Assembly (NCBI GenBank): GCA_964057225.1
Contig: OZ059894.1
Span: 21,358,476 to 21,422,475, forward strand
DNA from: Auanema rhodensis
Taxonomy: Eukaryota > Nematoda > Chromadorea > Rhabditida > Rhabditidae
DNA length: 64,000 nt
Direction: 5' to 3'
Both the position numbers and the translations under genes were made by a program. Below are positions 36,027-49,013 of this stretch, piece by piece (positions within the stretch are counted from its first letter, which is position 1; the number at the start of each line of letters is the position of its first letter). The notes below the pieces were generated by a model that was not told the DNA's origin, did not search any database, and saw only the letters and a program-made list of their open reading frames with translations.

Positions 36027-39000
36027 AAGGCAAAGACGATAGACAATGTTATTCAACGAAAAAATTAATTCTTCAGGGTGAAAATCGAGGATATAAGTGT
36101 GAACTTATATCAGTTGATATCTCGGTGCATTTTTAAGCTAGCGCAAATCTGATAACACAGATCGACGCAGCTTAAAAATCCGCATCGAATGCACTATACT
36201 ACATTGAGAAACGCTTAATACAAAAATTAGTTATGATCGTTTGAAAAATGATGCATTAGTGTGTGTTGAGTTTCCATGTACACTCAACATTGCTTCCAAA
36301 AACATTTTGACAAAAATTTTTTCGAAAAATTTCAGAATAATTTAGCAAAAAGTAGATGTTTTTAGATTCCATTTTTCATTGCAAAGACGATGGACAATGT
36401 TATTCAACGAAAAAATTAATTCTTCAGGGTGAAAATCGAGGATATAAGTGTAAACTTATATCAGTTGATATCTCGGTGCATTTTTAAGCTAGCGCAAATC
36501 TGATAACACAGATCGACGCAGCTTAAAAATCCGCATCGAATGCACTATACTACATTGAGAAACGCTTAATACAAAAATTAGTTATGATCGTTTGAAAAAT
36601 GATGCATTAGTGTATGTTGAGTTTCCATGTACACTCAACATTGCTTCCAAAAACATTTTGACAAAAATTTTTTCGAAAAATTTCAAAATAATTTAGCAAA
36701 AAGTAGATGTTTTTAGATTCCTTTTTTTAAGGCAAAGACGATGGACAATGTTATTCAACGAAAAAATTAATTCTTCAGGGTGAAAATCGAGGATATAAGT
36801 GTGAACTTATATCAGTTGATATCTCGGTGCATTTTTAAGCTAGCGCAAATCTGATAACACAGATCGACGCAGCTTAAAAATCCGCATCGAATGCACTATA
36901 CTACATTGAGAAACGCTTAATACAAAAATTAGTTATGATCGTTTGAAAAATGATGCATTAGTGTATGTTGAGTTTCCATGTACACTCAACATTGCTTCCA
37001 AAAACATTTTGACAAAAATTTTTTCGAAAAATTTCAAAATAATTTAGCAAAAAGTAGATGTTTTTAGATTCCTGTTTTTAAGGCAAAGACGATGGACAAT
37101 GTTATTCAACGAAAAAATTAATTCTTCAGGGTGAAAATCGAGGATATAAGTGTGAACTTATATCAGTTGATATCTCGGTGCATTTTTAAGCTAGCGCAAA
37201 TTTGATAACACAGATCGACGCAGCTTAAAAATTCGCATCGAATGCACTATACTACATTGAGAAACGCTTGATACAAAAATTAGTTATGTTCGTTTGAAAA
37301 ATGATGCATTAGTGTATGTTGAGTTTCCATGTACACTCAACATTGCTTCAAAAAACATTTTGACAAAAATTTTTTCGAAAAATTTCAAAATAATTTAGCA
37401 AAAAGTAGATGTTTTTAGATTCCTTTTTTTAAGGCAAAGACGATGGACAATTTTATTCAACGAAAAAATTAATTCTTCAGGGTGAAAATCGAGGATATAA
37501 GTGTGAACTTATATCAGTTGATATCTCGGTGCATTTTTAAGCTAGCGCAAATTTGATAACACAGATCGACGCAGCTTAAAAATTCGCATCGAATGCACTA
37601 TACTACATTGAGAAACGCTTGATACAAAAATTAGTTATGTTCGTTTGAAAAATGATGCATTAGTGTATGTTGAGTTTCCATGTACACTCAACATTGCTTC
37701 AAAAAACATTTTGACAAAAATTTTTTCGAAAAATTTCAAAATAATTTAGCAAAAAGTAGATGTTTTTAGATTCCTTTTTTTAAGGCAAAGACGATGGACA
37801 ATTTTATTCAACGAAAAAATTAATTCTTCAGGGTGAAAATCGAGGATATAAGTGTGAACTTATATCAGTTGATATCTCGGTGCATTTTTAAGCTAGCGCA
37901 AATCTGATAACACAGATCGACGCAGCTTAAAAATCCGCATCGAATGCACTATACTACATCAAGAAACGTTTTATACAAAAATTAGTTATGATCGTTTGAA
38001 AAATGATGCATTAGTGTATGTTGAGTTTCCATGTACACTCAACATTGCTTCCAAAAACATTTTGACAAAAATTTTTTCGAAAAATTTCAAAATAATTTAG
38101 CAAAAAGTAGATGTTTTTTGATTCCATTTTTCAAGGCAAAGACGATAGACAATGTTATTCAACGAAAAAATTAATTCTTCAGGGTGAAAATCGAGGATAT
38201 AAGTGTGAACTTATATCAGTTGATATCTCGGTGCATTTTCAAGCTAGCGCAAATCTGATAACACAGATCGACGCAGCTTAAAAATCCGCATCGAATGCAC
38301 TATACTACATCAAGAAACGCTTGATACAAAAATTAGTTATGATCGTTTGAAAAATGATGCATTAGTGTATGTTGAGTTTCCATGTACACTCAACATTGCT
38401 TCCAAAAACATTTTGACAAAAATTTTTTCGAAAAATTTCAAAATAATTTAGCAAAAAGTAGATGTTTTTAGATTCCATTTTTCAAGGCAAAGACGATAGA
38501 CAATGTTATTCAACGAAAAAATTAATTCTTCAGGGTGAAAATCGAGGATATAAGTGTGAACTTATATCAGTTGATATCTCGGTGCATTTTTAAGCTAGCG
38601 CAAATCTGATAACACAGATCGACGCAGCTTAAAAATCCGCATCGAATGCACTATACTACATTGAGAAACGCTTAATACACAAATTAGTTATGATCGTTTG
38701 AAAAATGATGCATTAGTGTATGTTGAGTTTCCATGTACACTCAACATTGCTTCCAAAAACATTTTGACAAAAATTTTTTCGAAAAATTTCAAAATAATTT
38801 AGCAAAAAGTAGATGTTTTTAGATTCCTTTTCTTAAGGCAAAGACGATGGACAATGTTATTCAACGAAAAAATTAATTCTTCAGGGTGAAAATCGAGGAT
38901 ATAAGTGTGAACTTATATCAGTTGATATCTCGGTGCATTTTTAAGCTAGCGCAAATCTGATAACACAGATCGACGCAGCTTAAAAATCCGCATCGAATGC

Positions 39001-39185
39001 ACTATACTACATTGAGAAACGCTTAATACAAAAATTAGTTATGATCGTTTGAAAAATGATGCATTAGTGTATGTTGAGTTTCCATGTACACTCAACATTG
39101 CTTCCAAAAACATTTTGACAAAAATTTTTTCGAAAAATTTCAAAATAATTTAGCAAAAAGTAGATGTTTTTAGATTTCATTTTTC
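36027..39185. repeat. Nine-monomer HOR unit, copy 1 (3159 bp)
   Basis: Markers in order: GTGTGTTGAG; ATTTTTCATTGC; CCTGTTTTTAAGG; two consecutive monomers with AAATTTGATAAC, AATTCGCATCG and TATGTTCG; CAATTTTATTC with ACGTTTTATAC and GTTTTTTGATTCC; CATTTTCAAGC; CTTAATACACAAATT; and CCTTTTCTTAAGG. All but CATTTTCAAGC recur 3159 bp downstream. Confidence 0.92.
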
Positions 39186-42100
39186 AAGGCAAAGACGATA
39201 GACAATGTTATTCAACGAAAAAATTAATTCTTCAGGGTGAAAATCGAGGATATAAGTGTGAACTTATATCAGTTGATATCTCGGTGCATTTTTAAGCTAG
39301 CGCAAATCTGATAACACAGATCGACGCAGCTTAAAAATCCGCATCGAATGCACTATACTACATTGAGAAACGCTTAATACAAAAATTAGTTATGATCGTT
39401 TGAAAAATGATGCATTAGTGTGTGTTGAGTTTCCATGTACACTCAACATTGCTTCCAAAAACATTTTGACAAAAATTTTTTCGAAAAATTTCAGAATAAT
39501 TTAGCAAAAAGTAGATGTTTTTAGATTCCATTTTTCATTGCAAAGACGATGGACAATGTTATTCAACGAAAAAATTAATTCTTCAGGGTGAAAATCGAGG
39601 ATATAAGTGTAAACTTATATCAGTTGATATCTCGGTGCATTTTTAAGCTAGCGCAAATCTGATAACACAGATCGACGCAGCTTAAAAATCCGCATCGAAT
39701 GCACTATACTACATTGAGAAACGCTTAATACAAAAATTAGTTATGATCGTTTGAAAAATGATGCATTAGTGTATGTTGAGTTTCCATGTACACTCAACAT
39801 TGCTTCCAAAAACATTTTGACAAAAATTTTTTCGAAAAATTTCAAAATAATTTAGCAAAAAGTAGATGTTTTTAGATTCCTTTTTTTAAGGCAAAGACGA
39901 TGGACAATGTTATTCAACGAAAAAATTAATTCTTCAGGGTGAAAATCGAGGATATAAGTGTGAACTTATATCAGTTGATATCTCGGTGCATTTTTAAGCT
40001 AGCGCAAATCTGATAACACAGATCGACGCAGCTTAAAAATCCGCATCGAATGCACTATACTACATTGAGAAACGCTTAATACAAAAATTAGTTATGATCG
40101 TTTGAAAAATGATGCATTAGTGTATGTTGAGTTTCCATGTACACTCAACATTGCTTCCAAAAACATTTTGACAAAAATTTTTTCGAAAAATTTCAAAATA
40201 ATTTAGCAAAAAGTAGATGTTTTTAGATTCCTGTTTTTAAGGCAAAGACGATGGACAATGTTATTCAACGAAAAAATTAATTCTTCAGGGTGAAAATCGA
40301 GGATATAAGTGTGAACTTATATCAGTTGATATCTCGGTGCATTTTTAAGCTAGCGCAAATTTGATAACACAGATCGACGCAGCTTAAAAATTCGCATCGA
40401 ATGCACTATACTACATTGAGAAACGCTTGATACAAAAATTAGTTATGTTCGTTTGAAAAATGATGCATTAGTGTATGTTGAGTTTCCATGTACACTCAAC
40501 ATTGCTTCAAAAAACATTTTGACAAAAATTTTTTCGAAAAATTTCAAAATAATTTAGCAAAAAGTAGATGTTTTTAGATTCCTTTTTTTAAGGCAAAGAC
40601 GATGGACAATTTTATTCAACGAAAAAATTAATTCTTCAGGGTGAAAATCGAGGATATAAGTGTGAACTTATATCAGTTGATATCTCGGTGCATTTTTAAG
40701 CTAGCGCAAATTTGATAACACAGATCGACGCAGCTTAAAAATTCGCATCGAATGCACTATACTACATTGAGAAACGCTTGATACAAAAATTAGTTATGTT
40801 CGTTTGAAAAATGATGCATTAGTGTATGTTGAGTTTCCATGTACACTCAACATTGCTTCAAAAAACATTTTGACAAAAATTTTTTCGAAAAATTTCAAAA
40901 TAATTTAGCAAAAAGTAGATGTTTTTAGATTCCTTTTTTTAAGGCAAAGACGATGGACAATTTTATTCAACGAAAAAATTAATTCTTCAGGGTGAAAATC
41001 GAGGATATAAGTGTGAACTTATATCAGTTGATATCTCGGTGCATTTTTAAGCTAGCGCAAATCTGATAACACAGATCGACGCAGCTTAAAAATCCGCATC
41101 GAATGCACTATACTACATCAAGAAACGTTTTATACAAAAATTAGTTATGATCGTTTGAAAAATGATGCATTAGTGTATGTTGAGTTTCCATGTACACTCA
41201 ACATTGCTTCCAAAAACATTTTGACAAAAATTTTTTCGAAAAATTTCAAAATAATTTAGCAAAAAGTAGATGTTTTTTGATTCCATTTTTCAAGGCAAAG
41301 ACGATAGACAATGTTATTCAACGAAAAAATTAATTCTTCAGGGTGAAAATCGAGGATATAAGTGTGAACTTATATCAGTTGATATCTCGGTGCATTTTTA
41401 AGCTAGCGCAAATCTGATAACACAGATCGACGCAGCTTAAAAATCCGCATCGAATGCACTATACTACATCAAGAAACGCTTGATACAAAAATTAGTTATG
41501 ATCGTTTGAAAAATGATGCATTAGTGTATGTTGAGTTTCCATGTACACTCAACATTGCTTCCAAAAACATTTTGACAAAAATTTTTTCGAAAAATTTCAA
41601 AATAATTTAGCAAAAAGTAGATGTTTTTAGATTCCATTTTTCAAGGCAAAGACGATAGACAATGTTATTCAACGAAAAAATTAATTCTTCAGGGTGAAAA
41701 TCGAGGATATAAGTGTGAACTTATATCAGTTGATATCTCGGTGCATTTTTAAGCTAGCGCAAATCTGATAACACAGATCGACGCAGCTTAAAAATCCGCA
41801 TCGAATGCACTATACTACATTGAGAAACGCTTAATACACAAATTAGTTATGATCGTTTGAAAAATGATGCATTAGTGTATGTTGAGTTTCCATGTACACT
41901 CAACATTGCTTCCAAAAACATTTTGACAAAAATTTTTTCGAAAAATTTCAAAATAATTTAGCAAAAAGTAGATGTTTTTAGATTCCTTTTCTTAAGGCAA
42001 AGACGATGGACAATGTTATTCAACGAAAAAATTAATTCTTCAGGGTGAAAATCGAGGATATAAGTGTGAACTTATATCAGTTGATATCTCGGTGCATTTT

Positions 42101-42344
42101 TAAGCTAGCGCAAATCTGATAACACAGATCGACGCAGCTTAAAAATCCGCATCGAATGCACTATACTACATTGAGAAACGCTTAATACAAAAATTAGTTA
42201 TGATCGTTTGAAAAATGATGCATTAGTGTATGTTGAGTTTCCATGTACACTCAACATTGCTTCCAAAAACATTTTGACAAAAATTTTTTCGAAAAATTTC
42301 AAAATAATTTAGCAAAAAGTAGATGTTTTTAGATTTCTTTTTTC
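39186..42344. repeat. Nine-monomer HOR unit, copy 2 (3159 bp)
   Basis: It matches copy 1 monomer by monomer. The only differences I noticed are T instead of C at 41399 (CATTTTTAAGC against CATTTTCAAGC at 38240) and AGATTTCTTTTTTC instead of AGATTTCATTTTTC at the end. Confidence 0.92.
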
Positions 42345-43397
42345 AAGGCAAAGACGATGGACAATGTTATTCAACGAAAAATTTAATTCTTCAGGGTGAA
42401 AATCGAGGATATAAGTGTAAACTTATATCAGTTGATATCTCGGTGCATTTTTAAGCTAGCGCAAATCTGATAACACAGATCGACGCAGCTTAAAAATCCG
42501 CATCGAATGCACTATACTACATTGAGAAACGCTTAATACAAAAATTAGTTATGATCGTTTGAAAAATGATGCATTAGTGTATGTTGAGTTTCCATGTACA
42601 CTCAACATTGCTTCCAAAAACATTTTGACAAAAATTTTTTCGAAAAATTTCAAAATAATTTAGCAAAAAGTAGATGTTTTTAGATTTCTTTTTTCAAGGC
42701 AAAGACGATGGACAATGTTATTCAACGAAAAAATTAATTCTTCAGGGTGAAAATCGAGGATATAAGTGTAAACTTATATCAGTTGATATCTCGGTGCATT
42801 TTTAAGCTAGCGCAAATCTGATAACACAGATCGACGCAGCTTAAAAATCCGCATCGAATGCACTATACTACATTGAGAGACGCTTAATACACAAATTCGT
42901 TATGATCGTTTGAAAAATGATGCATTAGTGTATGTTGAGTTTCCATGTACACTCAACATTGCTTCCAAAAACATTTTGACAAAAATTTTTTCGAAAAATT
43001 TCAAAATAATTTAGCAAAAAGTAGATGTTTTTAGATTTCTTTTTTCAAGGCAAAGACGATGGACAATGTTATTCAACGAAAAATTTAATTCTTCAGGGTG
43101 AAAATCGAGGATATAAGTGTAAACTTATATCAGTTGATATCTCGGTGCATTTTTAAGCTAGCGCAAATCTGATAACACAGATCGACGCAGCTTAAAAATC
43201 CGCATCGAATGCACTATACTACATTGAGAAACGCTTAATACACAAATTAGTTATGATCGTTTGAAAAATGATGCATTAGTGTATGTTGAGTTTCCATGTA
43301 CACTCAACATTGCTTCCAAAAACATTTTGACAAAAATTTTTTCGAAAAATTTCAAAATAATTTAGCAAAAAGTAGATGTTTTTAGATTCCTTTTTTT
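40590..43397. repeat. Eight-monomer HOR unit, copy 1 (2808 bp)
   Basis: It overlaps the second 9-mer unit. It begins with the CAATTTTATTC/AATTCGC monomer and adds three monomers with AAGTGTAAAC, CGAAAAATTTAATTC and, at 42871, CATTGAGAGACG with ACACAAATTCG. The series restarts at 43398. Confidence 0.88.
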
Positions 43398-46205
43398 AAG
43401 GCAAAGACGATGGACAATTTTATTCAACGAAAAAATTAATTCTTCAGGGTGAAAATCGAGGATATAAGTGTGAACTTATATCAGTTGATATCTCGGTGCA
43501 TTTTTAAGCTAGCGCAAATTTGATAACACAGATCGACGCAGCTTAAAAATTCGCATCGAATGCACTATACTACATTGAGAAACGCTTGATACAAAAATTA
43601 GTTATGTTCGTTTGAAAAATGATGCATTAGTGTATGTTGAGTTTCCATGTACACTCAACATTGCTTCAAAAAACATTTTGACAAAAATTTTTTCGAAAAA
43701 TTTCAAAATAATTTAGCAAAAAGTAGATGTTTTTAGATTCCTTTTTTTAAGGCAAAGACGATGGACAATTTTATTCAACGAAAAAATTAATTCTTCAGGG
43801 TGAAAATCGAGGATATAAGTGTGAACTTATATCAGTTGATATCTCGGTGCATTTTTAAGCTAGCGCAAATCTGATAACACAGATCGACGCAGCTTAAAAA
43901 TCCGCATCGAATGCACTATACTACATCAAGAAACGTTTTATACAAAAATTAGTTATGATCGTTTGAAAAATGATGCATTAGTGTATGTTGAGTTTCCATG
44001 TACACTCAACATTGCTTCCAAAAACATTTTGACAAAAATTTTTTCGAAAAATTTCAAAATAATTTAGCAAAAAGTAGATGTTTTTTGATTCCATTTTTCA
44101 AGGCAAAGACGATAGACAATGTTATTCAACGAAAAAATTAATTCTTCAGGGTGAAAATCGAGGATATAAGTGTGAACTTATATCAGTTGATATCTCGGTG
44201 CATTTTCAAGCTAGCGCAAATCTGATAACACAGATCGACGCAGCTTAAAAATCCGCATCGAATGCACTATACTACATCAAGAAACGCTTGATACAAAAAT
44301 TAGTTATGATCGTTTGAAAAATGATGCATTAGTGTATGTTGAGTTTCCATGTACACTCAACATTGCTTCCAAAAACATTTTGACAAAAATTTTTTCGAAA
44401 AATTTCAAAATAATTTAGCAAAAAGTAGATGTTTTTAGATTCCATTTTTCAAGGCAAAGACGATAGACAATGTTATTCAACGAAAAAATTAATTCTTCAG
44501 GGTGAAAATCGAGGATATAAGTGTGAACTTATATCAGTTGATATCTCGGTGCATTTTTAAGCTAGCGCAAATCTGATAACACAGATCGACGCAGCTTAAA
44601 AATCCGCATCGAATGCACTATACTACATTGAGAAACGCTTAATACACAAATTAGTTATGATCGTTTGAAAAATGATGCATTAGTGTATGTTGAGTTTCCA
44701 TGTACACTCAACATTGCTTCCAAAAACATTTTGACAAAAATTTTTTCGAAAAATTTCAAAATAATTTAGCAAAAAGTAGATGTTTTTAGATTCCTTTTCT
44801 TAAGGCAAAGACGATAGACAATGTTATTCAACGAAAAAATTAATTCTTCAGGGTGAAAATCGAGGATATAAGTGTGAACTTATATCAGTTGATATCTCGG
44901 TGCATTTTTAAGCTAGCGCAAATCTGATAACACAGATCGACGCAGCTTAAAAATCCGCATCGAATGCACTATACTACATTGAGAAACGCTTAATACAAAA
45001 ATTAGTTATGATCGTTTGAAAAATGATGCATTAGTGTATGTTGAGTTTCCATGTACACTCAACATTGCTTCCAAAAACATTTTGACAAAAATTTTTTCGA
45101 AAAATTTCAAAATAATTTAGCAAAAAGTAGATGTTTTTAGATTTCTTTTTTCAAGGCAAAGACGATGGACAATGTTATTCAACGAAAAATTTAATTCTTC
45201 AGGGTGAAAATCGAGGATATAAGTGTAAACTTATATCAGTTGATATCTCGGTGCATTTTTAAGCTAGCGCAAATCTGATAACACAGATCGACGCAGCTTA
45301 AAAATCCGCATCGAATGCACTATACTACATTGAGAAACGCTTAATACAAAAATTAGTTATGATCGTTTGAAAAATGATGCATTAGTGTATGTTGAGTTTC
45401 CATGTACACTCAACATTGCTTCCAAAAACATTTTGACAAAAATTTTTTCGAAAAATTTCAAAATAATTTAGCAAAAAGTAGATGTTTTTAGATTTCTTTT
45501 TTCAAGGCAAAGACGATGGACAATGTTATTCAACGAAAAAATTAATTCTTCAGGGTGAAAATCGAGGATATAAGTGTAAACTTATATCAGTTGATATCTC
45601 GGTGCATTTTTAAGCTAGCGCAAATCTGATAACACAGATCGACGCAGCTTAAAAATCCGCATCGAATGCACTATACTACATTGAGAGACGCTTAATACAC
45701 AAATTCGTTATGATCGTTTGAAAAATGATGCATTAGTGTATGTTGAGTTTCCATGTACACTCAACATTGCTTCCAAAAACATTTTGACAAAAATTTTTTC
45801 GAAAAATTTCAAAATAATTTAGCAAAAAGTAGATGTTTTTAGATTTCTTTTTTCAAGGCAAAGACGATGGACAATGTTATTCAACGAAAAATTTAATTCT
45901 TCAGGGTGAAAATCGAGGATATAAGTGTAAACTTATATCAGTTGATATCTCGGTGCATTTTTAAGCTAGCGCAAATCTGATAACACAGATCGACGCAGCT
46001 TAAAAATCCGCATCGAATGCACTATACTACATTGAGAAACGCTTAATACAAAAATTAGTTATGATCGTTTGAAAAATGATGCATTAGTGTATGTTGAGTT
46101 TCCATGTACACTCAACATTGCTTCCAAAAACATTTTGACAAAAATTTTTTCGAAAAATTTCAAAATAATTTAGCAAAAAGTAGATGTTTTTAGATTTCTT
46201 TTTTC
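43398..46205. repeat. Eight-monomer HOR unit, copy 2 (2808 bp)
   Basis: It repeats 40590-43397 in order, including ACGTTTTATAC, GTTTTTTGATTCC, CCTTTTCTTAAGG and GAGAGACG. Differences: C at 44207 (T in copy 1), GATAGAC in place of GATGGAC in the monomer at 44802, and CAAAAATTAG in place of CACAAATTAG at about 46048. Confidence 0.88.
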
Positions 46206-49013
46206 AAGGCAAAGACGATGGACAATGTTATTCAACGAAAAAATTAATTCTTCAGGGTGAAAATCGAGGATATAAGTGTAAACTTATATCAGTTGATATC
46301 TCGGTGCATTTTTAAGCTAGCGCAAATCTGATAACACAGATCGACGCAGCTTAAAAATCCGCATCGAATGCACTATACTACATTGAGAGACGCTTAATAC
46401 ACAAATTCGTTATGATCGTTTGAAAAATGATGCATTAGTGTATGTTGAGTTTCCATGTACACTCAACATTGCTTCCAAAAACATTTTGACAAAAATTTTT
46501 TCGAAAAATTTCAAAATAATTTAGCAAAAAGTAGATGTTTTTAGATTCCTTTTTTTAAGGCAAAGACGATGGACAATGTTATTCAACGAAAAAATTAATT
46601 CTTCAGGGTGAAAATCGAGGATATAAGTGTGAACTTATATCAGTTGATATCTCGGTGCATTTTTAAGCTAGCGCAAATCTGATAACACAGATCGACGCAG
46701 CTTAAAAATCCGCATCGAATGCACTATACTACATTGAGAAACGCTTAATACAAAAATTAGTTATGATCGTTTGAAAAATGATGCATTAGTGTATGTTGAG
46801 TTTCCATGTACACTCAACATTGCTTCCAAAAACATTTTGACAAAAATTTTTTCGAAAAATTTCAAAATAATTTAGCAAAAAGTAGATGTTTTTAGATTTC
46901 TTTTTCCAAGGCAAAGACGATGGACAATGTTATTCAACGAAAAAATTAATTCTTCAGGGTGAAAATCGAGGATATAAGTGTGAACTTATATCAGTTGATA
47001 TCTCGGTGCATTTTTAAGCTAGCGCAAATCTGATAACACAGATCGACGCAGCTTAAAAATCCGCATCGAATGCACTATACTACATTGAGAAACGTTTGAT
47101 ACAAAAATTAGTTATGATCGTTTGAAAAATGATGCATTAGTGTATATTGAAATTCCATGTACACTCAACATTGCTTCCAAAAACATTTTGACTAAAATTT
47201 TTTTGAAAAATTTCAAAATAATTTAGCAAAAAGTAGATGTTTTTAGATTCCTGTTTTTAAGGCAAAGACGATGGACAATGTTATTCAACGAAAAAATTAA
47301 TTCTTCAGGGTGAAAATCGAGGATATAAGTGTGAACTTATATCAGTTGATATCTCGGTGCATTTTTAAGCTAGCGCAAATTTGATAACACAGATCGACGC
47401 AGCTTAAAAATCCGCATCGAATGCACTATACTACATTGAGAAACGCTTGATAAAAAAATTAGTTATGTTCGTTTGAAAAATGATGCATTAGTGTATGTTG
47501 AGTTTCCATGTACACTCAACATTGCTTCCAAAAACATTTTGACAAAACTTTTTTCGAAAAATTTCAAAATAATTTAGCAAAAAGTAGATGTTTTTAGATT
47601 CCTTTTTTTAAGGCAAAGACGATGGACAATGTTATTCAACGAAAAAATTAATTCTTCAGGGTGAAAATCGAGGATATAAGTGTGAACTTATATCAGTTGA
47701 TATCTCGGTGCATTTTTAAGCTAGCGCAAATCTGATAACACAGATCGACGCAGCTTAAAAATCCGCATCGAATGCACTATACTACATCAAGAAACGCTTG
47801 ATACAAAAATTAGTTATGATCGTTTGAAAAATGATGCATTAGTGTATGTTGAGTTTCCATGTACACTCAACATTGCTTCCAAAAACATTTTGACAAAAAT
47901 TTTTTCGAAAAATTTCAAAATAATTTAGCAAAAAGTAGATGTTTTTAGATTCCATTTTTCAAGGCAAAGACGATAGACAATGTTATTCAACGAAAAAATT
48001 AATTCTTCAGGGTGAAAATCGAGGATATAAGTGTGAACTTATATCAGTTGATATCTCGGTGCATTTTTAAGCTAGCGCAAATCTGATAACACAGATCGAC
48101 GCAGCTTAAAAATCCGCATCGAATGCACTATACTACATCAAGAAACGCTTGATACAAAAATTAGTTATGATCGTTTGAAAAATGATGCATTAGTGTATGT
48201 TGAGTTTCCATGTACACTCAACATTGCTTCCAAAAACATTTTGACAAAAATTTTTTCGAAAAATTTCAAAATAATTTAGCAAAAAGTAGATGTTTTTAGA
48301 TTCCTTTTTTTAAGGCAAAGACGATGGACAATGTTATTCAACGAAAAAATTAATTCTTCAGGGTGAAAATCGAGGATATAAGTGTGAACTTATATCAGTT
48401 GATATCTCGGTGCATTTTTAAGCTAGCGCAAATCTGATAACACAGATCGACGCAGCTTAAAAATCCGCATCGAATGCCTTATACTACATTGAGAAACGCT
48501 TAATACAAAAATTAGATATGATCGTTTGAAAAATGATGCATTAGTGTATGTTGAGTTTCCATGTACACTCAACATTGCTTCCAAAAACATTTTGACAAAA
48601 ATTTTTTCGAAAAATTTCAAAATAATTTAGCAAAAAGTAGATGTTTTTAGATTCCTTTTTTTAAGGCAAAGACGATGGACAATGTTATTCAACGAAAAAA
48701 TTAATTCTTCAGGGTGAAAATCGAGGATATAAGTGTGAACTTATATCAGTTGATATCTCGGTGCATTTTTAAGCTAGCGCAAATCTGATAACACAGATCG
48801 ACGCAGCTTAAAAATCCGCATCGAATGCACTATACTACATTGAGAAACGCTTAATACAAAAATTAGTTATGATCGTTTGAAAAATGATGCATTAGTGTAT
48901 GTTGAGTTTCAATGTACACTCAACATTGCTTCCAAAAACATTTTGACAAAAATTTTTTCGAAAAATTTCAAAATAATTTAGCAAAAAGTAGATGTTTTTA
49001 GATTTCTTTTTCC
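46206..49013. repeat. Eight-monomer HOR unit of zone 4, copy 1 (2808 bp)
   Basis: Order: GAGAGACG/ACACAAATTCG; AGATTTCTTTTTCC; ACGTTTGATAC with TATATTGAAATTCC; CCTGTTTTTAAGG then AAATTTGATAAC and CTTGATAAAAAAATT; two CATCAAG monomers; GAATGCCTTATAC; and a monomer with GTTTCAATGTAC. Seven of the eight recur from 49014. Confidence 0.85.
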
